Positions 55,120 to 64,000 of a DNA stretch of 64,000 nucleotides are shown here, piece by piece. Both the position numbers and the translations under genes were made by a program. Where the stretch lies: assembly GCF_017357225.1 (NCBI RefSeq), contig NZ_CP071604.1, forward strand, positions 1,677,001 to 1,741,000, read 5' to 3'. This stretch comes from Rhizobium binae. GTDB taxonomy: Bacteria; Pseudomonadota; Alphaproteobacteria; Rhizobiales; Rhizobiaceae. Numbering within the stretch: position 1 is the stretch's first letter; every line of letters begins with the position of its first letter. Under the pieces are notes generated by a model. That model did no database searches and was not told where the DNA came from. It was given only the letters and a program-made list of their open reading frames with translations.

Positions 55120-55624
55120 CGAATCACTCCACGCGCTTCGCGGCCATTTGCAGGTTTTCCACTGCTGTAAGCGAATTATTACCGATTGTTAACCTTCGCC
55201 CATGCGACGTAGGCCGAAATTATTGCACCCTGATACCTCAAAAATGGACTCCAGGCATTGCTGTGGATAATGGTGGCGTGCGACGGTTTCTGGAATGTCG
55301 GGCGGCGCTTTGGATGAAATCGGGACTATAAAAGAATGTCTGCTGACAAGAGGGTCAAATAGAGTACGACGACGTCACCTCACGTAAGGGGAGGGGTGGC
55401 CTAAGTTATTAAGTTATATTATCGAATTTCTTCCGGGCTTTCGGCGCTAGGCTTTGGAGGCAAGCAGAGGCGTCAAATCTTTGTGTGTGTCAAAACTGGA
55501 CTTTTAACCATAGAATCAAGCTCAGAAAATTCATCATTAAGAATTTGTTGATTTTCTTCCATTTCTGCGCAAATTATCGGCGCATAACAGAAACGCTCCG
55601 GTAGAGGAGCTGTCCGATACCCCA
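55120..55624. other. Long noncoding region after pleD
   Basis: About 500 bases, AT-rich in the second half, without a credible gene. A minus-strand frame across 55473-55787 overlaps the structured RNA candidate and lacks a ribosome site. No terminator with a T-run was found directly after pleD. Confidence 0.45.
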
Positions 55625-55775
55625 TGATGCTCAGGTCCGCCGCATCTCCTGGGTCGTGGGGTCGGTCGGCTAGTAGGCAAGTCATAACGGTTCCTCGTGC
55701 CGTTTTGCATGCTGGCCGACCCCCTTTCAGGAAAACGCCGTCACTTCCCGAAGATGGAAGGGCGGCGTTTCTTGT
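55625..55775 (+). ncRNA. Candidate structured small RNA between pleD and rpmG
   Basis: The segment folds into nested stems: GGGGTCGG (55658-55665) with CCGACCCC (55716-55723), enclosing AACGG (55686-55690) with CCGTT (55700-55704). A terminator hairpin follows at once: AAACGCCG (55733-55740) with CGGCGTTT (55763-55770), with inner CTTCC/GGAAG and a T-rich tail. An RNA of about 150 nt would fit. The position between pleD and rpmG reminds me of the rhizobial alpha-r9 (Smr9C) sRNA family, but that is from memory and unverified. The 5' end is approximate; no good promoter was recognised. Confidence 0.45.
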
Positions 55776-55814
55776 TTGCGCTATCATTTCTCCGACGCGA
55801 TCGTTCCGGACAAT

Positions 55815-55849
55815 AAAAAACGCGCGACCCGAGGGCGCGCGCTTTTTTT
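55815..55849. terminator. Bidirectional Rho-independent terminator beside rpmG
   Basis: An A-run plus CGCGCG pairs with CGCGCG plus a T-run (one bulged C), so it works on both strands. It ends the rpmG transcript (minus strand, 20 bases past the stop) and any transcript arriving from the sRNA side. Confidence 0.85.
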
Positions 55850-55869
55850 AAATCCGCCAGGCCAAGTGA

Positions 55870-56037
55870 TTACTTGATCTTGGTTTCCTTGAACTCGACA
55901 TGCTTCTTAGCAATCGGGTCATATTTCGTCTTCGTCATCTTGTCCGTCATCGTACGGCTGTTCTTCGTCGTGACGTAGAAGAAACCGGTGTCGGCTGTCG
56001 ACAGCAGCTTGATCTTGATTGTTGTAGCCTTGGCCAT
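55870..56037 (-). CDS. rpmG: 50S ribosomal protein L33
   Basis: The 55-residue protein [18 protein letters not shown]... continues [19 protein letters not shown] and ends VEFKETKIK, matching bacterial L33 over its length. It lacks the two CxxC pairs, so it is the zinc-independent form. The ATG has an AGGACG ribosome site 3-8 bases upstream. It is a stand-alone gene with its own terminator. Confidence 0.97.
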   Translation of the reverse strand: MAKATTIKIKLLSTADTGFFYVTTKNSRTMTDKMTKTKYDPIAKKHVEFKETKIK

Positions 56038-56130
56038 GGTCGTCCTGCCTTTAAGAAAATGAAAGCCGTGGAAGCCGGATGGGGCTCCACGGCAAATTCT
56101 GGCGCGAAACTACGAATCCCGCCCGAAAAG

Positions 56131-57315
56131 TCAAGTCCGTTTTCGAATGAACATCAATCTGATGCTGGAAAGTAGGGCGTAAAAGCCGAAGAAGGCGGCA
56201 ATCGCCCAGGCAAAGCCGTTATTTCCGGCGACATCGATCGCTGCCCCGATCGCCTGCGGCCCGGCCACGGTTCCCATCGCATAACAGAAGACGAAGGCGG
56301 CATTTGCCGCCGCAAGATCCGAACCGGTGAGGCGCGAACCGAGATGGCTGAGGCCCACCGTATAGAGGCCGGAGACGCAGCCGCCCCAGAAAAGCAGGAG
56401 CCCGGCCATCAGCAGCCAGTTGTCGACCAGCACCGGCAGCATCATCGAGCCGACGAAGCCCATCAGCGCCATGCCGGCCAGAAGTGGCCGCTTGTCAGGG
56501 ATGCGGTCGGAAAGCAGGCCGAGCGGGATCTGGAAGATGACGTTGCCGACGCCCATCATGGTGAGCAGAAGTGCGGCCTGCGATTCGGTAAAATGGGCGC
56601 GCACGGCAAAGATCGGGAAAAGCGACAGCCCGCCGGCTTCCACGGCGCCGAAGATGAAAACGGCCGCCGTCGCCGTCGGAACCAGGAAAACGTAGCGCAT
56701 GAAATGCAGCTCCGGCTTTTCCTCGAGGATCGGGCTTTCGTAGCGGGCGATGAAGATCGGAATGGCGGCAAGCAGGATGGCGCCGGCGCCGACCAGGAAG
56801 GGGAAGATGCCGTCGCTGCCGAGCAACGAAAAGAGCAGTGGCCCGGCAGCAAAGCCCAGCGAAAGCACGGTCGCATAAATGCCGAGAACGAAGCCGCGCT
56901 TGGACGGTGGCGAGGCGGCATTGATCCAGAATTCGGAGAGGATGAACAGCGTCGTCGTTGCGCCGTGGAAGGCGAAACGCAGCGGGAACCACATCCAGAA
57001 ATCCTGGGCATAGTAGAAGCCGAGCGCGCTGAGCGCAGAAATTAGCACAGCCCAGAGCATTGTCGGCGCAACACCGTATGCATGGGCGAGCTTGGTGGTA
57101 ACAGGCGCGGCGGCCATCGCCGCAATGCCTGCCATCGCGGTGTTGAGCCCGATCAGAGTGGATGAGATGCCGCGTTTTTCAAGGATGATGCTGAGCAGCG
57201 GAAGTCCGAGGCCGATTGCAATGCCTACGGCTGATATCGACGAGATGGCTGCCACCAGAGAAGGCCAATGGATTTCTTCGACATCGCCCGGTGTGCCGTT
57301 TCTCGGCTGAGACAT
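56131..57315 (-). CDS. MFS transporter
   Basis: The 394-residue protein has 12 predicted TM helices and the cytoplasmic loop 8-9 motif LGLLSDRIPDKRPLLAGM, the MFS motif-A equivalent in the second half. The N-terminal half shows GLNTAMAGIAAMAAAPVTTKLA. It resembles the YcaD/UMF-like sugar-drug efflux groups, but the substrate cannot be assigned. Located between rpmG and DUF983 on the same strand. Confidence 0.9.
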   Translation of the reverse strand: MSQPRNGTPGDVEEIHWPSLVAAISSISAVGIAIGLGLPLLSIILEKRGISSTLIGLNTAMAGIAAMAAAPVTTKLAHAYGVAPTMLWAVLISALSALGFYYAQDFWMWFPLRFAFHGATTTLFILSEFWINAASPPSKRGFVLGIYATVLSLGFAAGPLLFSLLGSDGIFPFLVGAGAILLAAIPIFIARYESPILEEKPELHFMRYVFLVPTATAAVFIFGAVEAGGLSLFPIFAVRAHFTESQAALLLTMMGVGNVIFQIPLGLLSDRIPDKRPLLAGMALMGFVGSMMLPVLVDNWLLMAGLLLFWGGCVSGLYTVGLSHLGSRLTGSDLAAANAAFVFCYAMGTVAGPQAIGAAIDVAGNNGFAWAIAAFFGFYALLSSIRLMFIRKRT

Positions 57316-57571
57316 TTATCCATCCTTAGAAAGCTTCGCGAGCGAATCGGCCGATCGCTCCGCATAGAAAGACACGGACGTGCCAAATCCCGGTGACGAG
57401 CAGCGTTTCGCAGTATTTCCGATGTGAGTGACCGCCTGCGGAATGTAAAGCCTGTTCAGACAAGAAAAGCTTACCATGTCAAGTCGTTGAGGATCGACGA
57501 CGCCCGCGTGTCGGTGGTGGTCGGTGGAGGGCAGCCACTACACGTTAATTATGTCTGGAAGGTGAAGGCGT

Positions 57572-58024
57572 TCAATCCGGCCGCCGGGGAAGGTCGTATT
57601 CATCGGGGCCGTCGCTCTCCCCGCCGAAACCGTGCATGCGCAACGCCCATTGCAGGCCGATGACGCCGCCTTTGATCGGCTGGATCGAGGCAAGCGCGGT
57701 GACGACAGTGATCGGCGCCCAGATGGCGATGTGAGCCCATACCGGCAGAACGAAGGTCATATCGGTCAGCATGTAGCCGCCGACGAGGACGTGGCCGAGG
57801 ACAAGGATGACGATATAGGGCGGCAGATCGTCCGCGCGGTGATGGTGTATCGCCTCGCCGCAGGCGGCACAATGATCGACCGGTTTCAGGAAAGCGCGAA
57901 AGAGCTTGCCGTCGCCGCAAGCCGGACAGCGGTTCATCAGCCCGCGCAGGATCGAGCGCCGGAGCGGACGCTCGGGCTCGGGCGCGTCCCCATAGCGGAC
58001 CGTGGAATTGGTCTGTGTGCCCAT
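57572..58024 (-). CDS. DUF983 family membrane protein
   Basis: The 150-residue protein has two CxxC pairs (RCPACGDG and HCAACGEA) likely to bind zinc, followed by HHHRADDLPPYIVILVLGH, where the first of two TM helices begins. The spacing CPxCG...C..CG...DLPPY is diagnostic for DUF983, function unknown. ATG 58024 (MGTQTNST) has GGAA upstream; the longer in-frame start at 58090 would overlap rnr. It follows rnr by 62 bases and is probably its operon partner. Confidence 0.88.
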   Translation of the reverse strand: MGTQTNSTVRYGDAPEPERPLRRSILRGLMNRCPACGDGKLFRAFLKPVDHCAACGEAIHHHRADDLPPYIVILVLGHVLVGGYMLTDMTFVLPVWAHIAIWAPITVVTALASIQPIKGGVIGLQWALRMHGFGGESDGPDEYDLPRRPD

Positions 58025-58086
58025 CGTATGTTCCTTTTCAGCCCGAAGCGCAGGACTCCTGATCCAGCTCGATGATGTCAGGTACA

Positions 58087-60459
58087 TCAACGCCGCCCGC
58101 GCGGCGGCCTCGTGCCGGGTTTCTTGCGGACCTGGCCTCTGTCGCGGCGGCCGGCCTTATGGAAAGAGCGCACCGCGGTCGGCATCTCGCGCCCCTCGCT
58201 CAGCATTTCGAAACGCAACGCGCCGGCAAGCGGGATCGCTTCGGCAAGCTTCACGGTGACGCTGTCGCCGAGCCGATAGCCAAGCCCCGTCCGTTCACCT
58301 GAGAGCGCCTGATGCGCCTCGTCATAGATGAAATAGTCGCTGCCGAGCGTCGATATAGGGACGAACCCGTCTGCGCCATAGTCCGGCAGAGTGATAAAAA
58401 GCCCGGATTTCGTCACCCCAGAGACGCGCCCGGCAAATTCCTCGCCGACCCGGGTGCTCAAGTGGTGAGCGATTAGCCGGTCGATGGTCTCGCGCTCGGC
58501 CGCCATCGCCCGGCGCTCGAAGGTTGAGATTTCGGCGGCGATATCGTCGAGAGCGGCTTCTTCGTCCGGCGTGATGCCGCCTTCGCCGAAGCCGAGCGAG
58601 CCGACGAGCGCGCGGTGCACGATGAGATCGGCGTAGCGGCGAATCGGCGAGGTGAAGTGGGCGTACTTCATCAGGTTGAGGCCGAAATGGCCGATATTCT
58701 CAGGGCTGTAGATCGCCTGGCTCTGCGAGCGCAGCACCATTTCGTTGACCATGGTCTGGTGCGCCGTGCCTTCCGCCTTGGCCAGAATGCCGTTGAAGCT
58801 GTTGGCGCGCACATTGCCGCCTTTGGCGAGCGAAATGCCGAGGGTCGCCAGGAACTCGCGCAGCACTTCCTGCTTGGCAAGCGTTGGGCCGTCATGGATG
58901 CGGTAGACCAAGGCCTGGCGTTTCTTTTCCAGCGTCTCGGCGGCGGCGACGTTCGCCTGGATCATCATCTCCTCGATCAGCTTGTGCGCGTCGAGCCGTG
59001 GCGGCACGAAGACACGATCGACGGTGCCGTCGGGCTTCAGCAGGATCTTACGCTCCGGCATGTCGAGTTCCAGCGGCTGACGCCGGTCGCGCCCGCGTTT
59101 CATCACCTCATAGGCGTGCCACAGCGGCTTCAGGATCGGCTCGAGTATCGGACCGGTCTTGTCGTCTGGATTGCCGTCGATCGCTGCCTGTGCCTGCTGA
59201 TAGGAAAGCTTGGCGGCGCTCTTCATCATGATGCGATGAAATGTATGGCCGATCTTGCGGCCTTCGCCGGAGAAGCTCATGCGCACGGCCAGCGCCGGGC
59301 GGTCGACACCTTCCTTCAGCGAACAGAGATCATTGGAGATGCGTTCCGGCAGCATCGGCACGACCCGATCCGGAAAATACACGGAATTGCCGCGTTTCAG
59401 CGCCTCGCGGTCGAGCTGCGAGTTTGGCCGGACATACCAGGAGACGTCGGCGATCGCGACGGTGACGATGACGCCGCCGGGATTGTCGGGGGAGGGGTCG
59501 AGCTCGGCATAGACGGCGTCGTCATGATCCTTGGCGTCGGCCGGATCGATGGTGATCAGCGGCACGTCGCGCCAGTCCTCACGATGCGACATTGTCGCCG
59601 GTTTTGCCGCTTCCGCCTCGGCCATGACGGCTGGCGGAAAGACATGCGGGATGCCGTGGGCATGGATGGCGATCATCGAGATCGCCTTTTCCGAGCCGAC
59701 GGAGCCGACGACGGACAGAACCTTGGCGCGCGGCAGGCCGAAGCGGCCGAGCCGGGCGATTTCGATTTCGACCAGGTCGCCATCCCTCGCGCCGCCGGTG
59801 AAGTCGGGATCGATGACCATCTCCTCGCCGCGCCGCTCGATCGGCAGCAACCTGCCGCCGCCTCCGGGCGCGGTGCGGAAAACCCCCATCGAGGCGCCCC
59901 GGCGCCTGTCGATCACCTTGATGATCCGCGCCGTGTAGGCCGGCCCGCCGCGATCGACGGCCGGGAAGATCTTTGCGAGGATACGGTCGCCGAGGCCGGC
60001 AACCGGTGCCTTGCCCTTGCCCTGGCGGCCTGCCGGCGATTGCTGGCGGATTGCGACGGCAGGGGCCACGCCCTGATCTTCCGGCCATTCCGCCGGCCGG
60101 CCGATCAGATCGCCATCCTTGTCACGGGTGGTGATATCGAGAACGGTGACGGGCGGAAGGGCGCCGGGACGAATGAGCGACCTGCGGTTCTTCTGCAGCA
60201 TGCCTTCCTGTTCGAGCTCCTGCAGCAGGTGCTTGAGCTCGACGCGGCTGTCGCCCTTCAGTCCGAAAGCCTTGGCGAGCTCTCGCTTCGAGGCCTTCTG
60301 TGGATGATCGGCGATGAAGCGCAGGATCACCTCGCGCGAAGGCAGCGCGCCGTGGACGATATTCAGCGGCTCGACGGCGGGAGCATCCTTGCCGGCGCGG
60401 CCGATCTTGCCCGGGCGTTTGCCCGTGAGGTTCGTTCTCTCGCGCGGTGTCCTGCTCAC
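58087..60459 (-). CDS. rnr: Ribonuclease R
   Basis: The 790-residue RNB-family 3'-5' exoribonuclease has an N-terminal winged-helix region (ILRFIADHPQKASKRELAKA), cold-shock-like domains, the RNB core with metal-binding aspartates in TIDPADAKDHDDAVY (about residues 302-317) and a C-terminal S1 domain (GRVSGVTKSGLFITLPDYGA) plus a basic tail. It degrades structured RNA. It starts with GTG one base after the topA stop (TGA-A-GTG), so translation is coupled to topA. Confidence 0.96.
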   Translation of the reverse strand: MSRTPRERTNLTGKRPGKIGRAGKDAPAVEPLNIVHGALPSREVILRFIADHPQKASKRELAKAFGLKGDSRVELKHLLQELEQEGMLQKNRRSLIRPGALPPVTVLDITTRDKDGDLIGRPAEWPEDQGVAPAVAIRQQSPAGRQGKGKAPVAGLGDRILAKIFPAVDRGGPAYTARIIKVIDRRRGASMGVFRTAPGGGGRLLPIERRGEEMVIDPDFTGGARDGDLVEIEIARLGRFGLPRAKVLSVVGSVGSEKAISMIAIHAHGIPHVFPPAVMAEAEAAKPATMSHREDWRDVPLITIDPADAKDHDDAVYAELDPSPDNPGGVIVTVAIADVSWYVRPNSQLDREALKRGNSVYFPDRVVPMLPERISNDLCSLKEGVDRPALAVRMSFSGEGRKIGHTFHRIMMKSAAKLSYQQAQAAIDGNPDDKTGPILEPILKPLWHAYEVMKRGRDRRQPLELDMPERKILLKPDGTVDRVFVPPRLDAHKLIEEMMIQANVAAAETLEKKRQALVYRIHDGPTLAKQEVLREFLATLGISLAKGGNVRANSFNGILAKAEGTAHQTMVNEMVLRSQSQAIYSPENIGHFGLNLMKYAHFTSPIRRYADLIVHRALVGSLGFGEGGITPDEEAALDDIAAEISTFERRAMAAERETIDRLIAHHLSTRVGEEFAGRVSGVTKSGLFITLPDYGADGFVPISTLGSDYFIYDEAHQALSGERTGLGYRLGDSVTVKLAEAIPLAGALRFEMLSEGREMPTAVRSFHKAGRRDRGQVRKKPGTRPPRGRR

Positions 60460-60460
60460 T

Positions 60461-63115
60461 TCAGCCCTTTTTCGATTTCGCCGGCGCTTTCGCCTTCGTT
60501 GCCTTCGGCTTGGCGGCCGTCTTGGTGGTTTTGGCTTCAGCCGCAGCCGCCTTCGGCTTGGCTTTCGCCTTGGCCGGCTTTCCGGCGGGCGCCTTGCCGG
60601 CTTTTTCAGTGATCAGGGCCAGCGCTTCCTCGACGGTGATCGCCTGCGGATCCTTGCCCTTCGGCAGGGTCGCGTTGACCTTGCCCCAATTGACATAGGG
60701 ACCGTATTTTCCGTCACGAACGGTGATGGCGCCGCCGTCGGGATGATCGCCGAGCGTCTTCAGCGCCGCCGGTGTGCCGCGCGCACCGCGGCCCGGCGCC
60801 TTGTTCGCCTTTTCGGCGATGACGGTCACGGCGCGGTTGAGGCCGACCGAGAACACGTCCTCGACGGTTTCCAGATTGGCATAGGAACCGTCATGCAGGA
60901 GGAATGGCCCGTAGCGGCCGATGCCCGATGAAATCATCTTGCCGGTTTCGGGATGTTTGCCGATATCGCGCGGCAGCGAAATCAGCGCCATCGCCTTTTC
61001 ATAATCGATCTCCTCCGGCTTCCAGCCTTTCGGCAACGACGCGCGTTTGGCCTCCTTGCCGTCGCCGCGCTGGATATAGGGGCCGAAGCGGCCCGAACGC
61101 AGCGTCAACTCTTCACCGGTCGTCGGATCGGTGCCGAGGTTCTTCGGCTCGTTGATGGCGACCCCTTCCGCTTCTCCGCCGTTTTCGGAGGAAAGCTGAC
61201 GGGTGTAGTTGCATTCCGGATAATTCGAGCAGCCGACGAAGGCGCCGTATTTGCCGAGCTTCAGCGACAGGTTGCCTGTGCCGCAGACCTGGCAGATCCT
61301 GGGGTCGCTGCCATCTTCGCGCTTCGGGAAGACCAGCGGTGCCAGCGCCTCGTTCAGCGAATCGAGCACATTGGTGACGCGCAATTCCTTGGTATCTTCG
61401 ATCTGCGCGAAGAAATCCTTCCAGAAATCGCGCAGCACCTGCTTCCAGTTCAACTCGCCGGCTGAAATCCGGTCGAGCTTTTCCTCGAGGTCGGCCGTGA
61501 AGTCGTATTCGACATATTTGGTGAAGAAGCTCTCGAGGAAGGCGGTCACCAGCCGGCCCTTGGCCTGCGGGATCAGCTTGCGCTTGTCGATCGCCACATA
61601 GTCGCGGTCGCGCAGCGTCGCGAGCGTTGCCGCGTAGGTGGAGGGCCGGCCGATGCCGAGTTCTTCCATCTTCTTGATCAGCGAGGCTTCCGAATAACGC
61701 GGCGGCGGTTCGGTGAAATGCTGCGTCGAATTGATCTTCTGCTTGGCGAGCGTCTCGCGCGCTTTGATCTCCGGCAGGCGGCCGTCCTCGTCGCCATCGT
61801 CGCTCTGCTCGCCGTCCTCCTTCTGGTCGGTATAGGCGGCGATGAAGCCATCGAAGCGGATGACCGAGCCGACGGCGCGCAGGCCGGCCTTCTCACCCTT
61901 GTTGTCGGCGGTGATTTCAGCCGTCGTGCGTTCGATCTCGGCGGACGCCATCTGGCTGGCGATGCCGCGCTTCCAGATCAGCTCGTAGAGCCGGATCTGA
62001 TCGGCGTCCAGGAATTTGCGCAGACGATCGGGCGAGCGGTAGAAATCGGTCGGACGGATCGCTTCGTGCGCCTCCTGGGCGTTCTTCGCTTTGGTCGAAT
62101 AGAAGCGCGCCTTTTCAGGCAGATAGCGTTCGCCGAACTGGTCGAGGATGGCGCGCCGGGCCGCGTCGATCGCCTCGGGCGCCATCTGCACGCCGTCGGT
62201 TCGCATATAGGTGATGAGACCGACGGTCTCGCCGCCAATATCGACGCCTTCATAGAGCTTCTGGGCGATCTGCATGGTGCGCGAGGCCGAGAAGCCGAGA
62301 TTGGAGGAGGCGGCCTGCTGCAAGGTCGAGGTGGTAAAGGGCGGTCCCGGATTGCGCTTGACCGGCTTCGCCTCGACCGAGTCGACGATATAGCTTGCGC
62401 CTTCGAGCAATGCTTTCAGGCGGCCGGCATCCTCGCCATTGCCGATGGCGCGCGGCGGCAGCCGTTTGCCGTTTGCCGAAACCAGCCTTGCTTCGAACTC
62501 GTCGCCGCGCGGCGTCTTCAGAAGCGCCGAGAGGTTCCAGTATTCTTCCGAGATGAAGCGTTCGATCTCGGATTCACGGTCGCAGACCAGACGAAGCGCC
62601 ACCGACTGGACACGTCCGGCCGAACGCGCGCCGGGCAGCTTGCGCCACAGGACCGGCGAAAGATTGAAGCCGACGAGGTAGTCGAGCGCGCGGCGCGCCA
62701 GATAGGCGTCGACCAGCGGCACGTCGATGTCGCGCGGATCGGCCATCGCGTCGAGCACCGCCTTCTTGGTGATCGCGTTGAAGACGACGCGCTTGACGGA
62801 TTTGCCGTTCAGCACCCGCTTCTTGTTCAGCATATCGAGGACGTGCCAGGAAATCGCTTCGCCTTCGCGATCGGGGTCGGTTGCCAGAAACAGGCTGTCG
62901 GAGGATTTCACCGCGTCGGCAATGTCCTTCATCCGCTTGGCCGAGGCCCCGTCGACCTCCCAGAGCATTTCGAAATCCTGATCCGGGAGGACCGAGCCAT
63001 CCTTGGCAGGCAGATCGCGCACATGGCCGAAGGAGGCGAGCACTTTGTATCCCGAACCCAGATACTTATTGATCGTCTTGGCCTTGGCAGGCGATTCCAC
63101 CACTACAACATTCAT
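60461..63115 (-). CDS. topA: DNA topoisomerase I
   Basis: The 884-residue type IA enzyme has a TOPRIM domain (MNVVVVESPAKAKTINKYLG and ATDPDREGEAI) and the active-site Tyr303 in GLITYMRTDGV. A C4 zinc element (CQVCGTGNLSLKLGKYGAFVGC core CQVCG and GCSNYPEC) is followed by repeated topoisomerase C-terminal modules and an Ala/Lys-rich tail of about 50 residues typical of alphaproteobacterial TopA. It relaxes negative supercoils. It forms an operon with rnr and lies downstream of dprA. Confidence 0.97.
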   Translation of the reverse strand: MNVVVVESPAKAKTINKYLGSGYKVLASFGHVRDLPAKDGSVLPDQDFEMLWEVDGASAKRMKDIADAVKSSDSLFLATDPDREGEAISWHVLDMLNKKRVLNGKSVKRVVFNAITKKAVLDAMADPRDIDVPLVDAYLARRALDYLVGFNLSPVLWRKLPGARSAGRVQSVALRLVCDRESEIERFISEEYWNLSALLKTPRGDEFEARLVSANGKRLPPRAIGNGEDAGRLKALLEGASYIVDSVEAKPVKRNPGPPFTTSTLQQAASSNLGFSASRTMQIAQKLYEGVDIGGETVGLITYMRTDGVQMAPEAIDAARRAILDQFGERYLPEKARFYSTKAKNAQEAHEAIRPTDFYRSPDRLRKFLDADQIRLYELIWKRGIASQMASAEIERTTAEITADNKGEKAGLRAVGSVIRFDGFIAAYTDQKEDGEQSDDGDEDGRLPEIKARETLAKQKINSTQHFTEPPPRYSEASLIKKMEELGIGRPSTYAATLATLRDRDYVAIDKRKLIPQAKGRLVTAFLESFFTKYVEYDFTADLEEKLDRISAGELNWKQVLRDFWKDFFAQIEDTKELRVTNVLDSLNEALAPLVFPKREDGSDPRICQVCGTGNLSLKLGKYGAFVGCSNYPECNYTRQLSSENGGEAEGVAINEPKNLGTDPTTGEELTLRSGRFGPYIQRGDGKEAKRASLPKGWKPEEIDYEKAMALISLPRDIGKHPETGKMISSGIGRYGPFLLHDGSYANLETVEDVFSVGLNRAVTVIAEKANKAPGRGARGTPAALKTLGDHPDGGAITVRDGKYGPYVNWGKVNATLPKGKDPQAITVEEALALITEKAGKAPAGKPAKAKAKPKAAAAEAKTTKTAAKPKATKAKAPAKSKKG

Positions 63116-63364
63116 GATGATTCTCTAAAAAAGACACAGCGCCGGCGTGGAAGCCAGCGCGACACGCAGCGCAACTTGGTTACTGGCCCTCCGACATGGA
63201 CAGGGAAATCGCTGCGGTCAAGGGGTTTGCTACAATTTTACTTCTTGCGTACGGTGCAATCGAGGGGAGATCGTGCGTCGAATGCAATTTAAAATGGCGC
63301 GCCTGTTGAATTCGACACGTGGCTCCTACAGTTCCCGAGGCAGCTCTCTTATATCGCGCAAAGC

Positions 63365-64000
63365 TCAGTCGGAAAGCGAAACCAGGCCGCCCTGATGCCG
63401 GTGCAGCCTGCCTGATATGTCGAGTTCCAGAAGAATAAGATAGACGGCCGATGCCGAAAGGCCGGTGTGGCGGATGACGTCGTCGATCTCGACCGGCGTC
63501 GGCCCGAGCGCATCGATGATGCGCATTCGGTCTGAATCGCCGGGCGGCATCGCTATCAGCTTGCTCTCGCCGGCCGGTTCCTCCGCCCTCGGCGAGGGGA
63601 AGAGTTCGAGCTGCGCCAGCGGCGCCAGCGCCTCTATAACATCGGCAGGTTCGGTTACGATCGAAGCGCCATCCTTCAGCAAACCGTTGGTGCCATGACA
63701 GCGCGGATCGAGCGGCGAGCCGGGTACGGCAAACACCAGGCGGCCGAACTCGCCGGCAAGGCGTGCGGTGATCAGTGAGCCTGAGCGCGTCGCTGCTTCG
63801 ACGACCACGAGCCCGAGCGCGATGCCGGCTATCAGCCGGTTCCGGCGCGGAAAATCGCGGGCGCGGGGCTCCCAGCCGAAAGGCATTTCGCTCACCGCCA
63901 GGCCGTTGCCGCCGGCGATCTCGTCGATGAGACCGACATTCTCCGGCGGGTAGGGTCTGTCGAGGCCGCCGGCAAGAGCCGCGATCGTACCAGTCTCGAG
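63365..64000 (-). CDS. dprA: DNA processing protein DprA, 3' part (5' end outside the window)
   Basis: The frame is open to the right edge, so only the C-terminal 211 codons are seen. The Rossmann-like DNA-binding core is recognisable: LETGTIAALAGGLDRPYPPEN at the edge (core AALAGGLDRPYPPEN), SEMPFGWEPRARDFPRRNRLIAG, and VVVEAATRSGSLITARLA. A C-terminal winged-helix domain (about the last 65 residues) ends the protein. DprA loads RecA on incoming single-stranded DNA in transformation; it is retained in many species not known to be naturally competent. The internal ATG at 63895 is not the true start. Confidence 0.93.
   Translation of the reverse strand, partial: LETGTIAALAGGLDRPYPPENVGLIDEIAGGNGLAVSEMPFGWEPRARDFPRRNRLIAGIALGLVVVEAATRSGSLITARLAGEFGRLVFAVPGSPLDPRCHGTNGLLKDGASIVTEPADVIEALAPLAQLELFPSPRAEEPAGESKLIAMPPGDSDRMRIIDALGPTPVEIDDVIRHTGLSASAVYLILLELDISGRLHRHQGGLVSLSD

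Noticed and set aside
55473..55787. 104-residue minus-strand frame between pleD and rpmG
   Set aside because: No ribosome site, no recognisable domain, and it runs antisense through a strongly structured segment with a terminator hairpin.
1..64000. CRISPR arrays, prophage genes, transposases or rRNA genes
   Set aside because: I looked for regularly spaced repeats, integrase or transposase proteins and rRNA motifs and saw none in this window.

Overview
The window is a stretch of alphaproteobacterial chromosome, almost certainly Rhizobium (R. leguminosarum/R. etli group). This is inferred from GC-rich coding sequence, protein sequences typical of rhizobia, conserved gene order (clpP-clpX-lon-hupB; the full nuo operon running into birA-rnj-mce; DUF1467-proS-lolC-lolD-dnaE1; divK-pleD; topA-rnr), alpha-type LexA operators (GAAC-N7-GAAC) and a rhizobial intergenic repeat. 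It is core chromosome: no prophage, transposase or CRISPR array was seen. Species assignment would need a database search.

Layout. 1-5.7 kb: tail of an O-acetylhomoserine sulfhydrylase-like gene, a cupin, a GGDEF-EAL protein, a cytochrome P450 and a membrane diguanylate cyclase. 6-11.6 kb: the protein quality-control block clpP, clpX, lon, followed by the nucleoid protein gene hupB. 11.7-19.2 kb: an FMN riboswitch controlling a RibN-type riboflavin transporter, a phytase-like secreted esterase behind a perfect Pho box, an aldo/keto reductase divergent from a cupin, a methyltransferase, a glutathione peroxidase and small unknown genes. 19.5-20.2 kb: tRNA-Val and two identical tRNA-Asp genes. 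20.4-37.1 kb: all fourteen complex I genes nuoA-N in order. They are interrupted by a four-helix-bundle cassette with inverted-repeat ends (nuoC/nuoD), a small exported protein (nuoD/nuoE) and a protein sharing a helix-hairpin-helix-like domain with the unusual tail of NuoE (nuoF/nuoG). 37.1-40.4 kb: birA, RNase J, methylmalonyl-CoA epimerase and a DUF1467 protein. 41-48.9 kb: proS, lolC/E, lolD, a DUF5680 gene, a 28-residue membrane peptide gene and dnaE1. 49-55.1 kb: an L,D-transpeptidase, dinB, an acetyltransferase, a HAD-like protein, a DUF3572 protein and the cell-cycle pair divK-pleD. 55.1-64 kb: a structured intergenic region that looks like a small RNA gene, rpmG, an MFS transporter, DUF983, rnr, topA and the 3' part of dprA.

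Regulatory logic visible in the DNA. Three exact LexA-type operators occur: one at dinB (the expected SOS gene), one facing the DUF5680 gene and one facing the 28-residue single-pass membrane protein just upstream of dnaE1. The last two define a candidate, apparently undescribed, divergent SOS locus that recalls the tiny SOS-induced membrane proteins SidA (Caulobacter) and TisB (E. coli). A Pho box (CTGTCAT-N4-CTGTCAT) suggests phosphate-starvation control of the phytase-like esterase. The nuo cassette, with its 30-bp inverted repeats around an S23/IVS-family four-helix-bundle gene, is the clearest mobile-looking insertion in the window.
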